From contig JAIXWH010000144.1 of the NCBI GenBank assembly GCA_027484165.1, positions 1 to 40,720 on the forward strand: a DNA stretch of 40,720 nt, read 5' to 3'. Position numbers and translations under genes: made by a program. A model generated the notes under the pieces. The model was not told the origin of the DNA, ran no database searches, and saw only the letters and a program-made list of their open reading frames with translations. This DNA comes from Chitinophagaceae bacterium (lineage in GTDB: Bacteria > Bacteroidota > Bacteroidia > Chitinophagales > Chitinophagaceae). Positions 8,673 to 15,545 of this stretch are shown in pieces. The stretch's first letter is position 1. The number at the start of each line of letters is the position of its first letter.

Positions 8673-9440
8673 ATGCGAATTATAAGCTATAATGTTAATG
8701 GTATTCGTGCTGCCATAAAAAAGGGATTTTTTGATTGGTTAAAAACAAATCCTGCAGATGTGATTTGTTTACAGGAAACCAAAGCTCATGAGGGAGATGT
8801 TGATGTAAAGGAACTTGAAAAATTAGGTTTTGAACATCATTGGTTCAGTGCTAATAAAAAAGGATATAGCGGAGTGGCCATCTTTTCTAAAATTAAACCT
8901 ACTGCAGTAAAAAAAGGAAATGGTTATGCCACCAGTGATTTTGAAGGCAGAGTTATTGAAATGCAATTTGGTGATATTAAATTGATTAATGCATATTTCC
9001 CTTCCGGCACTTCAGGTGATGAAAGACAGCAATATAAATACCAATGGCTTGATGAGATTTTTGATTATCTGGAGCAAGAGAAAAAGAAAAATCCTAAAAT
9101 CATTTTATGTGGCGATTATAATATAGCACATGAAGAAATAGATATTCACGATCCTAAGGGAAATAAAAAATCATCAGGATTTTTACCGGAAGAGAGAGAA
9201 TGGATGACTAAATTTTTGAATGCCGGATGGATAGATACTTTCAGAGTATTTCATCAGGAGCCGCATCGCTACAGCTGGTGGAGTCAGCGATTTCCAAGTG
9301 TGCGATTAAATAATAAGGGATGGAGAATCGATTACTTTACGGTTACAGAGCCGCTAAAAAAACAATTAGTTGATGCTGACATCTTTCCGGATGTTAAGCA
9401 TAGCGATCATTGTCCGATATATATTGAAATTAAAAAGTAA
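8673..9440 (+). CDS. xth: Exodeoxyribonuclease III / AP endonuclease
   Basis: 255 residues, the usual size. This metal-dependent endonuclease/exonuclease/phosphatase-fold enzyme cuts DNA at abasic sites in base excision repair. Motifs seen: RIISYNVNGIRAAIKKGF at the N-terminus, CLQETKA (catalytic Glu), NAYFPSG, CGDYNIAHEEIDIHDPK (catalytic Asp and Asn), SWWSQRFPSVRLNNKGWRID and the closing SDHCPIYIEI (catalytic Asp-His). It follows metH by 47 bases and may share its transcript; DUF4286 follows 14 bases later. Confidence 0.95.
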   Translation: MRIISYNVNGIRAAIKKGFFDWLKTNPADVICLQETKAHEGDVDVKELEKLGFEHHWFSANKKGYSGVAIFSKIKPTAVKKGNGYATSDFEGRVIEMQFGDIKLINAYFPSGTSGDERQQYKYQWLDEIFDYLEQEKKKNPKIILCGDYNIAHEEIDIHDPKGNKKSSGFLPEEREWMTKFLNAGWIDTFRVFHQEPHRYSWWSQRFPSVRLNNKGWRIDYFTVTEPLKKQLVDADIFPDVKHSDHCPIYIEIKK

Positions 9441-9454
9441 AACCTGCTTCTTTT

Positions 9455-9760
9455 ATGTTTATTTATAATGTTACCATAAAGGTTAAAAACGAAATTCACA
9501 GCCAATGGATAGACTGGTTAAAAAATGAGCATGTACCTGAAGTGCTTGCTACTGGATGTTTTCAAGACGCTCGTATATTGCAATTATTGGAAGTGGATGA
9601 TACCGAAGGACCAACTTTTGCGATACAATATTTTGCTGAAAGCAAGGGTGCATATAATCAATATATTGAAAAACATGCCCCACAGCTTCGTCAGAAATCA
9701 TTTGATAAATGGGGCGACAATTTCATTGCCTTCAGGTCATTCATGCAAATTGTTAACTAA
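9455..9760 (+). CDS. DUF4286 family protein
   Basis: 101 residues. The sequence starts FIYNVTIKVKNEIHSQWIDW and continues LKNEHVPEVLATGCF, then GPTFAIQYF and a C-terminal FIAFRSFMQIV: this is the DUF4286 pattern, a small ferredoxin-like/dimeric barrel-like fold of unknown function common in Bacteroidota. It lies 14 bases after the exonuclease gene, so co-transcription is likely. There is no signal or membrane segment. Confidence 0.85.
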   Translation: MFIYNVTIKVKNEIHSQWIDWLKNEHVPEVLATGCFQDARILQLLEVDDTEGPTFAIQYFAESKGAYNQYIEKHAPQLRQKSFDKWGDNFIAFRSFMQIVN

Positions 9761-9820
9761 TTGTGCAAAACAAAAAAAAGAAATTTATTTGAATGGATTT
9801 TTTTTGTATAGCGCTTAACC

Positions 9821-9872
9821 CTTATCTACAAAGGGTTTTAACGTTTTTCTTCCGAAACCCTTTGCAGATAAG
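9821..9872. repeat. 18-bp near-perfect inverted repeat
   Basis: CTTATCTACAAAGGGTTT (9821-9838) pairs with AAACCCTTTGCAGATAAG (9855-9872) with a single mismatch around a 16-base loop. No T-tract follows on the plus strand. It ends the metH-xth-DUF4286 group and precedes the HU promoter. The length and symmetry exceed an ordinary terminator; it may be a small mobile palindrome. The rest of 9761-10013 shows only AT-rich sequence. Confidence 0.8.
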
Positions 9873-9991
9873 CATTTCAGCTATTTATCCTTCTATATAA
9901 TTTGCTGTTCCAAAAGTTATTTTTCTTCTAAAATCCAATGAAATAGGGTATTGGAGAAGATTTACAGCGTTTTTATTTTTGAAAAATATTT

Positions 9992-10021
9992 TTTGTTGGA
10001 AATAAAAACCTTCTATATTTG
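9992..10021 (+). promoter_or_regulatory. Promoter of the HU gene
   Basis: A TTTG at 9992-9995, 18 bases, then TATATTTG at 10014-10021 fit the Bacteroidota -33/-7 pattern. Transcription should start about 10025, giving a leader of about 27 bases. Confidence 0.65.
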
Positions 10022-10051
10022 TTGCAGTTAAAAAATTTCAAAATTTTCATT

Positions 10052-10321
10052 ATGAACAAAGCTGAATTAATTGCAAAAATTGCTGATGATGCTGGCATCA
10101 CAAAAACCCAAGCTAATGCTACTGTAGATTCTTTTATCGAAGCAGTAACAAAAACTTTGAAAAGTGGTAACAAAGTTACTTTAGTTGGATTTGGAACTTT
10201 CTCAGTTTCAAAAAGAGCTGCACGTAACGGTCGTAACCCACAAACTGGTGCTGTGATCAAAATCAAAGCAAAAAAAGTTGCGAAGTTTAAAGCAGGTAAA
10301 GAATTGTCTGCTAAAATCTAA
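10052..10321 (+). CDS. HU family DNA-binding protein
   Basis: 89 residues, typical for HU. It is a dimeric, histone-like protein that bends DNA and compacts the nucleoid. It begins [20 protein letters not shown], has the [12 protein letters not shown] core strand region and the arm [19 protein letters not shown] with the intercalating Pro, and ends [11 protein letters not shown]. The ATG at 10052 matches the family start; an upstream TTG at 10019 lies within the -7 promoter element. A strong terminator follows 14 bases after the stop. Confidence 0.96.
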   Translation: MNKAELIAKIADDAGITKTQANATVDSFIEAVTKTLKSGNKVTLVGFGTFSVSKRAARNGRNPQTGAVIKIKAKKVAKFKAGKELSAKI

Positions 10322-10335
10322 TTTGCAAAAAGCAG

Positions 10336-10368
10336 AAAGCAAGACGCTCTATTGCGTCTTGCTTTTTT
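10336..10368 (+). terminator. Intrinsic terminator after HU
   Basis: AAAGCAAGACGC, loop TCTATT, GCGTCTTGCTTT, then more T. It is a perfect 12-bp stem merging into a T-tract. Confidence 0.92.
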
Positions 10369-10401
10369 ATTATGTAATCAATCAATTAAAATATAGTAAC
10401 T

Positions 10402-10560
10402 ATGGGACGTGGAGATATTAAAACAAAAAAAGGTAAAATATTTGCAGGAAGTTTTGGGAAATCAAGACCAGCCAAGGCAAAACCTGTTGTAAAAAGTGCT
10501 GCAAAATCTGAAGGCGAAGCACCAGCTAAGAAAAAAGCTGCAGCAAAAAAAAGTAAATAA
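10402..10560 (+). CDS. Small ribosomal subunit protein bTHX
   Basis: 52 residues: MGRGDIKTKKGKIFAGSFGK, then SRPAKAKPVV and a Lys/Ala-rich tail. The start MGRGDxKTxxGKIFxGSxGKSRP is the signature of ribosomal protein Thx/bTHX, a basic peptide that sits in the head of the 30S subunit in Thermus and many Bacteroidota. It is longer than the Thermus protein (about 26 residues) because of the Lys/Ala tail. It follows the HU terminator and has its own terminator-like hairpin behind it. Confidence 0.88.
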   Translation: MGRGDIKTKKGKIFAGSFGKSRPAKAKPVVKSAAKSEGEAPAKKKAAAKKSK

Positions 10561-10565
10561 TTTTT

Positions 10566-10598
10566 AAGAAGGGTTGATTAAAGTCACCCTTTCTTTTT
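10566..10598. terminator. Terminator between bTHX and pdxH
   Basis: AAGAAGGGT pairs with ACCCTTTCTT (one bulge) across a short loop, followed by TTTTTTA on the plus strand. On the minus strand the hairpin is followed by AAAAA-complement T's (TTCTTAAAAAT), so it could also help end pdxH, whose stop is at its edge. Confidence 0.7.
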
Positions 10599-11239
10599 TA
10601 TGGGGCAAGTCTGACGAATATCCAGTTTCCTTCTCTGTCTTTTGAATAGGCTATTCTATCATGTAAACGCCCTGGCCTACCCTGCCAAAATTCAATCTTA
10701 TTTGGAACAACAAGATATCCCCCCCAATGAGGTGGTCTCTTTATCACTTGATCTTTAAAATCCATTTCAGTTTTTCTGAAATTATTTTCAAGTAATTCTC
10801 TTGATTCAATTTTTTGAGACTGAGGAGAAGCCCAAGCACCTATCTTACTTTCTGTTGGGCGGGAATTGAAATAATCATCGCTTTGTTGTTCACTTATTTT
10901 TTGTGCAACACCTTGTATTCTGATTTGTCGCTCCAGCTCTTTCCAAAAGAATACCAGCGCTACATTGGGATTGTTATGAATATTGTCTCCTTTAGCGCTT
11001 TGATAGTTGGTGAAAAATACAAAACCTTTTTCGTCATACTCTTTTAATAACACTATTCTTGCGGATGGATAGCCCTCTTTATTAACTGTTGCAAGCGTCA
11101 TTGCGTTTACCTCATCAATATTACTTTCTATTGCTTGTTGCCACCATTTATCAAATTGCTTTACTGGCTCTGAATCCACATCCGATTCGAGAAGCGATTG
11201 AAGCATGTACTCTTTTCTTATTGATGAAATATTTGACAT
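10598..11239 (-). CDS. pdxH: Pyridoxamine 5'-phosphate oxidase
   Basis: 213 residues, the usual length. This FMN enzyme oxidises pyridoxine or pyridoxamine 5'-phosphate to pyridoxal 5'-phosphate. Signatures: AMTLATVNKEGYPSARIVLL, GFVFFTNYQSAKGDNI, VALVFFWKELERQIRIQG (FMN and substrate contacts), FNSRPTESKIGAWASPQSQ, and the C-terminal PHWGGYLVVPNKIEFWQG with GRLHDRIAYSK, which includes the RxH active-site motif. It lies 14 bases downstream of the coiled-coil gene, so the two are probably co-transcribed. Confidence 0.95.
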   Translation of the reverse strand: MSNISSIRKEYMLQSLLESDVDSEPVKQFDKWWQQAIESNIDEVNAMTLATVNKEGYPSARIVLLKEYDEKGFVFFTNYQSAKGDNIHNNPNVALVFFWKELERQIRIQGVAQKISEQQSDDYFNSRPTESKIGAWASPQSQKIESRELLENNFRKTEMDFKDQVIKRPPHWGGYLVVPNKIEFWQGRPGRLHDRIAYSKDREGNWIFVRLAP

Positions 11240-11253
11240 GGCTTGTAGATAAA

Positions 11254-11748
11254 TTATGAATTAGGTTTTTTAATCTGAGACAATTCTTCTTTTAAAAACT
11301 GATTGTCTAAATTAACAATCTCAAGGTTGCTTTCTAGCTCTGCAACTTTTTTCTTAAAAGTAACCAACTGCTGATAAATACTGGCCGCTTCATTCATTTG
11401 TTCATTGATATCATGAAGTGCGGTTTTTGTACTATCAAACGCTTCTTTTATTTCGTAGTAAGATTTTTCGATCTCAATAGCATCAATAAGTTCCTGTTCC
11501 ATTGAAGCTTCTCTCTTTAATGCCCCCATCAGCTTATGTTGTTCATCACTGATATGAAGTTGCATTTGTTCGAACTGGTATAAATTCTGATCTATTTTGC
11601 TTTGAAGTTCAGCTAAATGTTGAGAAGCTTTTTTTAAATCTGCAAGTTCTTCTTCTTTTAATTGAATGAGATATTCCAAGTCCTTCAATTGAAACTGAAG
11701 GTCTTCATTTTCCTGTTTTAGATTTTTTATATAATCTTCATGCTGCAT
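11254..11748 (-). CDS. Coiled-coil protein of unknown function
   Basis: 164 residues with almost continuous heptad periodicity, rich in Glu, Gln, Leu and Lys; for example DYIKNLKQENEDLQFQLKDL near the N-terminus and FKKKVAELESNLEIVNLDNQ near the C-terminus. It has no signal peptide, membrane segment or recognisable catalytic motif. It should be a cytoplasmic elongated dimer. It sits between pyrH (50 bases away) and pdxH. I do not recognise a family. Confidence 0.75.
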   Translation of the reverse strand: MQHEDYIKNLKQENEDLQFQLKDLEYLIQLKEEELADLKKASQHLAELQSKIDQNLYQFEQMQLHISDEQHKLMGALKREASMEQELIDAIEIEKSYYEIKEAFDSTKTALHDINEQMNEAASIYQQLVTFKKKVAELESNLEIVNLDNQFLKEELSQIKKPNS

Positions 11749-11798
11749 AAAATAAAATTGGAAATCAAATGCTCATAGAGTGTTCTTCTATTCGAAAA

Positions 11799-12512
11799 TT
11801 ATTTGGTGACTATTGTTCCCACATTTTCGCCAATAATTACACTCATTAAGTTACCGGGCTTGTTCATATCAAAAACAATAATCGGAAGATTATTTTCCAT
11901 ACAAAGCGTGAATGCTGTCATATCCATTACGTTCAGCTTTTTATCAATACACTCTGCAAATGAGATTTTTTGAAACTTTTTTGCAGAAGCATCTTTTTCA
12001 GGATCTGCAGTGTAAATTCCATCAACCCTGGTTCCTTTTAAAATAATATCTGCTTTGATTTCAATTGCTCTTAACGAACCTGCGGTGTCGGTAGTAAAAT
12101 AGGGATTCCCTGTTCCTGCTCCAAAAATCACAACACGGCCTTTTTCTAAATGTCTGATAGCTCTTCTTCTGATGTAAGGCTCTGCAATTTGCTCCATGTT
12201 AATGGCACTTTGTAGTCGGGTATACACACCTGCTTTTTCCAAACCACTTTGTAGTGCCATACCATTAATCACTGTTGCAAGCATTCCCATATAATCACCT
12301 TGTGCTCTTTCAATTCCTGTTTCGGCTTCATTCATTCCTCTGTAAATATTTCCACCACCAATCACCAACGCAACCTGTACACCCATTTCGGTGATTTGTT
12401 TGATTTCTTTTGCATATTGAGCAATGACATTTGAATCTAATCCAAAATTTTTGTCGCCCATTAATGATTCACCTGAAAGTTTTAGTAATACTCTTTTGTA
12501 TTTTGGTAACAT
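11799..12512 (-). CDS. pyrH: UMP kinase
   Basis: 237 residues, standard for bacterial PyrH. It phosphorylates UMP to UDP in pyrimidine nucleotide synthesis and is an amino-acid-kinase-fold hexamer. Signatures: [63 protein letters not shown] and [16 protein letters not shown]. The start is the first ATG, giving the family N-terminus. It follows tsf in the conserved order, but a good terminator at 12551-12573 lies between them, so pyrH expression may depend on readthrough. frr, the usual next gene, is absent here. Confidence 0.96.
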   Translation of the reverse strand: MLPKYKRVLLKLSGESLMGDKNFGLDSNVIAQYAKEIKQITEMGVQVALVIGGGNIYRGMNEAETGIERAQGDYMGMLATVINGMALQSGLEKAGVYTRLQSAINMEQIAEPYIRRRAIRHLEKGRVVIFGAGTGNPYFTTDTAGSLRAIEIKADIILKGTRVDGIYTADPEKDASAKKFQKISFAECIDKKLNVMDMTAFTLCMENNLPIIVFDMNKPGNLMSVIIGENVGTIVTK

Positions 12513-12548
12513 GGAATTGAGGTTTTTAATTTATTAAGCAATATGCAT

Positions 12549-12573
12549 AAAAAAACCCGGTTAAAACCGGGTT
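12549..12573 (-). terminator. Intrinsic terminator between tsf and pyrH
   Basis: AACCCGG, loop TTAAAA, CCGGGTT: a perfect G+C-rich stem. Read on the minus strand it is followed by a T7 run. It lies just past the tsf stop codon. Confidence 0.9.
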
Positions 12574-12584
12574 GATTAAATTTT

Positions 12585-13406
12585 TTATCCTAGAGCCACT
12601 CTTTTGAACTCGGTAACTTTTAAATCAGCATGAATACCTTTTAAATATTCAGCAACAGATTTGTTACCATCTTTTACAAAAGCCTGAGCCATTAAAGTAT
12701 TGTCTTTGAAAAACTTGTTTAGTTTTCCCATTGCAATTTTTTCAGCCATTTCAGCTGGTTTACCTTCAGCTTTGATCAATTCAATTGCGATATCCTTTTC
12801 TCTTGCGATTACATCAGCAGGGATTGAAGTTTCGTCAACAGCCAATGGATTCATCGCTGCAATTTGCATCGCAACATCTTTTCCTGCTTCTTCAGCTTCT
12901 GAAGTTAATCCTACTAAAACACCCATACGGTTTGCACCATGAATATAACTTGCAACATAAGGAGCTTCAACTCTTTCGAATTTAGATACACCTATTTTTT
13001 CACCAATCGCTGCTAATTTATCGTTGATCAAATCTGATACTTTAGCCCCATTGATTTGTACTTCATTTAGTTCTTCTGCAGATTTTACATTGTGTGCAAT
13101 TGCTGCATCTGCAATACTTTGAGCAAATGCTACGAAGTCTGCATTCTTACTTACGAAATCAGTTTCGCAACTGATACAAAGTACGATACCTGATTTATGA
13201 TCTGCTGTTGTTTTTGCTAAAACAACGCCTTCTTTAGCTTCACGATCGCTACGTTTTGCAGCTACTTTCTGTCCTTGCTTACGTAACCAATCGATAGCTG
13301 CTTCAAAATCTCCGTTACTTTCTGTCAATGCTTTACGGCAATCCATCATTCCTGCGCCTGTAGCCTGACGTAATTTATTAATGTCTGATGCTGTAATAGT
13401 ACTCAT
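12585..13406 (-). CDS. tsf: Translation elongation factor Ts
   Basis: 273 residues. EF-Ts recycles EF-Tu by exchanging GDP for GTP. The N-terminal UBA domain reads ITASDINKLRQATGAGMMDC then RKALTESNGDFEAAIDWLRK; the core has GIVLCISCETDFVSKNADFV, the TDFV motif that displaces Mg from EF-Tu. The ATG at 13406 is preferred over the upstream frame to 13469 because AGGAGGA, a strong Shine-Dalgarno sequence, precedes it at the right distance. That is unusual in this window. A palindrome ACTCCAA-a-TTGGAGT (13424-13438) sits right before this site. Confidence 0.96.
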   Translation of the reverse strand: MSTITASDINKLRQATGAGMMDCRKALTESNGDFEAAIDWLRKQGQKVAAKRSDREAKEGVVLAKTTADHKSGIVLCISCETDFVSKNADFVAFAQSIADAAIAHNVKSAEELNEVQINGAKVSDLINDKLAAIGEKIGVSKFERVEAPYVASYIHGANRMGVLVGLTSEAEEAGKDVAMQIAAMNPLAVDETSIPADVIAREKDIAIELIKAEGKPAEMAEKIAMGKLNKFFKDNTLMAQAFVKDGNKSVAEYLKGIHADLKVTEFKRVALG

Positions 13407-13412
13407 TTTATA

Positions 13413-13438
13413 TTCCTCCTTTGACTCCAAATTGGAGT
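13413..13438 (-). promoter_or_regulatory. Strong ribosome-binding site and adjacent palindrome before tsf
   Basis: On the minus strand the palindrome ACTCCAATTTGGAGT is followed by CAAAGGAGGAATATAAA and the tsf ATG. The AGGAGGA is a near-perfect anti-SD match, which decides the start. The 7-bp stem next to it could modulate access or mark a processing point between rpsB and tsf. Confidence 0.6.
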
Positions 13439-13475
13439 TTGAATTTTTTATTTTTAAATAATTAAACAAACAGAA

Positions 13476-14351
13476 TTATTTTCCTGCTGGTCTTCTTCCT
13501 GCTCCTGCACTTGCCGGACGACGTTTAGCTGGTGCTGCACTTCCTGCACCTCTTGAACGTTTTCCTTTATCGTCGCCTCCGTCTACTCTTTCTTCGAAGC
13601 GAGCTGCTTTTGCTTCTGCACTTTCTTCTACATCGCTGTTATCATCTTCGTCTTTATCTGCCTGACGCTCTTGCAAACCTTCTGCAATTGCAGCAGTGAT
13701 ATAGTTAACAATAATTGCGATAGATTTAGTTGCATCGTCATTTGCAGGGATAGCGAAATCAACTTTGTTTGGATCGCAGTTGGTATCCACCATTCCGAAA
13801 GTACCGATGTTCAAACGCTTTGCTTCAGCTAATGCAATGTGCTCATGACCTATATCAACCATAAATAAAGCAGCAGGAATACGACTGATTTGAGAGATAC
13901 CACCCAAAACTTTTTCCATTTTATCCTTATCTCTGGTTAATGTTAATCTTTCTTTTTTGGTTAAGTTTTCAGCACTGCCATCACCTAACAATTTTTCGAT
14001 GCTTTGCATTTTCTTCACGCTCTTACGAACGGTATTGAAATTGGTAAGCATACCACCTAACCAACGTTCAGTAACAAAAGGCATGTTTACTCTTTTTGCG
14101 CTTTCCTGAACAATTTCTTTTGCTTGTTTTTTAGTTGCAACAAACATGATTTTTTTACCGCTACGAGCAATTGCTTTCATAGCAGCAGCAGCTTCTTGCA
14201 AACCTTCAACAGTTTTGTTAAGATCGATAATGTGAATACCTTTCTTTTCTGCAAAGATGTATGGAAGCATTTTAGGGTTCCATTTTTTCTTCAAGTGACC
14301 GAAGTGAACACCTGCTTCTAAAAGTTGCTGTTGTAATGATGTATTTTCCAT
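13476..14351 (-). CDS. rpsB: 30S ribosomal protein S2 with basic C-terminal extension
   Basis: 291 residues, about 50 more than E. coli S2. The conserved body runs to about residue 225: LLEAGVHFGHLKKKWNPKML, RSGKKIMFVATKKQAKEIVQ, RWLGGMLTNFNTVRKSVKKM, and the DTNCDPNKVDFAIPANDDA block. From about residue 226 a low-complexity tail follows, first acidic (DKDEDDNSDVEES) then rich in Gly, Arg, Lys, Ala and Pro (GKRSRGAGSAAPAKRRP). Such tails occur in S2 of related Bacteroidota; its role is unknown. The gene is between rpsI and tsf in the conserved order. Confidence 0.96.
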   Translation of the reverse strand: MENTSLQQQLLEAGVHFGHLKKKWNPKMLPYIFAEKKGIHIIDLNKTVEGLQEAAAAMKAIARSGKKIMFVATKKQAKEIVQESAKRVNMPFVTERWLGGMLTNFNTVRKSVKKMQSIEKLLGDGSAENLTKKERLTLTRDKDKMEKVLGGISQISRIPAALFMVDIGHEHIALAEAKRLNIGTFGMVDTNCDPNKVDFAIPANDDATKSIAIIVNYITAAIAEGLQERQADKDEDDNSDVEESAEAKAARFEERVDGGDDKGKRSRGAGSAAPAKRRPASAGAGRRPAGK

Positions 14352-14392
14352 TTATAATTACTTTATGTTTTATATTGAATGTTGGTGATTTA

Positions 14393-14426
14393 TAGTTTAT
14401 GATTTGAAAATGCAAACCATAAACTA
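14393..14426 (-). promoter_or_regulatory. Hairpin between rpsI and rpsB
   Basis: TAGTTTATGATTTG (14393-14406), six-base loop, CAAACCATAAACTA (14413-14426). In the minus-strand RNA the only non-Watson-Crick pair is a G-U, so the stem is 14 pairs. There is no T-tract. It may be a processing site or a regulatory site for rpsB. Confidence 0.6.
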
Positions 14427-14440
14427 CAAACAACTTGATA

Positions 14441-14830
14441 TTAACGCTTGCTGAACTGGAAGCTTCTTCTTGCTTTCTTACGTCCTGGCTTCTTACGCTC
14501 AACTGAACGAGGATCACGTTTTAATAATCCTGCTGCTTTTAAAAGTGGGCGATAGTCTGCGCTAACTTCAATTAGGGCTCTTGAGATTCCCAATTTAGCT
14601 GCTTCTGCCTGACCTTTTACACCACCACCTGTTGCGTTAACAACAATATCAAACTTGTCTGTTGCTTCTGCTATTTTAAGAGGTGCTTCTAGTTGATTTT
14701 GTAAATAAACTAGAGGAAAATAAGTTTTATAGTCTTTGCCGTTAACAGTGATTTTACCGTCTCCTTTAGAAAGGAAAACACGAGTAACCGCTTCTTTTCT
14801 ACGACCGACTGCGTTTTTTTGCTTTTCCAT
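14441..14830 (-). CDS. rpsI: 30S ribosomal protein S9
   Basis: 129 residues, standard length. It begins NAVGRRKEAVTRVFL, has GKITVNGKDYKTYFP, and GGGVKGQAEAAKLGISRALIE, and ends with the invariant basic tail DPRSVERKKPGRKKARRSFQ then FSKR, which reaches the P-site tRNA. It is 37 bases downstream of rplM, as in almost all bacteria, and should be co-transcribed with it. Confidence 0.98.
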   Translation of the reverse strand: MEKQKNAVGRRKEAVTRVFLSKGDGKITVNGKDYKTYFPLVYLQNQLEAPLKIAEATDKFDIVVNATGGGVKGQAEAAKLGISRALIEVSADYRPLLKAAGLLKRDPRSVERKKPGRKKARRSFQFSKR

Positions 14831-14867
14831 TTATTATACTTTTTAGTATCGGATGATACTGGTTGAA

Positions 14868-15323
14868 TTATTTAATTTTATTGAAAACTAGTTCTTTAGG
14901 TTGTTGAGCACCATGTGGATGATTTGCTCCTGCGTATACAAACATTTTTTTGTACATCTTACGACCCAAACGATTTTTAGGCAACATCCCTTTAATAGCT
15001 CTCTCGATAACTACTTCCGGACGACGCTTTAATAAATCCTGAGCAGCTTCACCTTTTTGTCCACCTGGGTAGCCACTGTAGGTTAAGTACTCTTTATCTT
15101 CCATTTTGTTACCTGTGAATTTTACTTTTTCACAGTTAATAACAATAACGAAATCTCCGCAATCAACGTGAGGAGTGTAATAGGCTTTGTTCTTACCACG
15201 GAGAACAGACGCAATTTTTGCGCACATACGACCAACGGTTTGATTAGTACCGTCTACAACGTACCAATTACGCTGCACAGTAGCCTCGTTCGCATGTTTA
15301 GTGGTGAAATGTAGTTTACTCAT
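14868..15323 (-). CDS. rplM: 50S ribosomal protein L13
   Basis: 151 residues, slightly longer than the 142 of E. coli. Signatures: RNWYVVDGTNQTVGRMCAKI, ASVLRGKNKAYYTPHVDCGD, VIVINCEKVKFTGNKMEDKE, YLTYSGYPGGQK and MLPKNRLGRKMYKKMFVYAG, closing with HPHGAQQPKEL. It is the first gene of the minus-strand translation cluster, behind a -7 element and a leader with a 7-bp hairpin. Confidence 0.98.
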   Translation of the reverse strand: MSKLHFTTKHANEATVQRNWYVVDGTNQTVGRMCAKIASVLRGKNKAYYTPHVDCGDFVIVINCEKVKFTGNKMEDKEYLTYSGYPGGQKGEAAQDLLKRRPEVVIERAIKGMLPKNRLGRKMYKKMFVYAGANHPHGAQQPKELVFNKIK

Positions 15324-15343
15324 TGTTCTTTTTTTTAGATGAT

Positions 15344-15390
15344 GTTAGGGCTATCCCCCTAACAATTTTAAATTTTGGAGTGCGAAGGTA
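15344..15390 (-). promoter_or_regulatory. rplM promoter and leader hairpin
   Basis: On the minus strand TACCTTCG (15383-15390) resembles TAnnTTTG with one change. In the leader GTTAGGG-ggatag-CCCTAAC (15344-15363) is a perfect 7-bp hairpin about 20 bases before the rplM ATG. Ribosomal protein leaders often carry an autoregulatory binding site; this hairpin is a candidate. The remaining plus-strand spacer up to 15545 shows no gene. Confidence 0.5.
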
Positions 15391-15545
15391 GGGTTATCCA
15401 TTCGTTTTTTAAAACAAAAATCCAATTATTTTTTATAGCGCGTTTATAACTTATTGATTTTCAGTAATAATTTTGTCCTAATTTTTAGTTTATCGGAGTT
15501 TTCAGTTTAAAATGACAAGCATTAAAATGAAGGGTCTCCGTCCCG

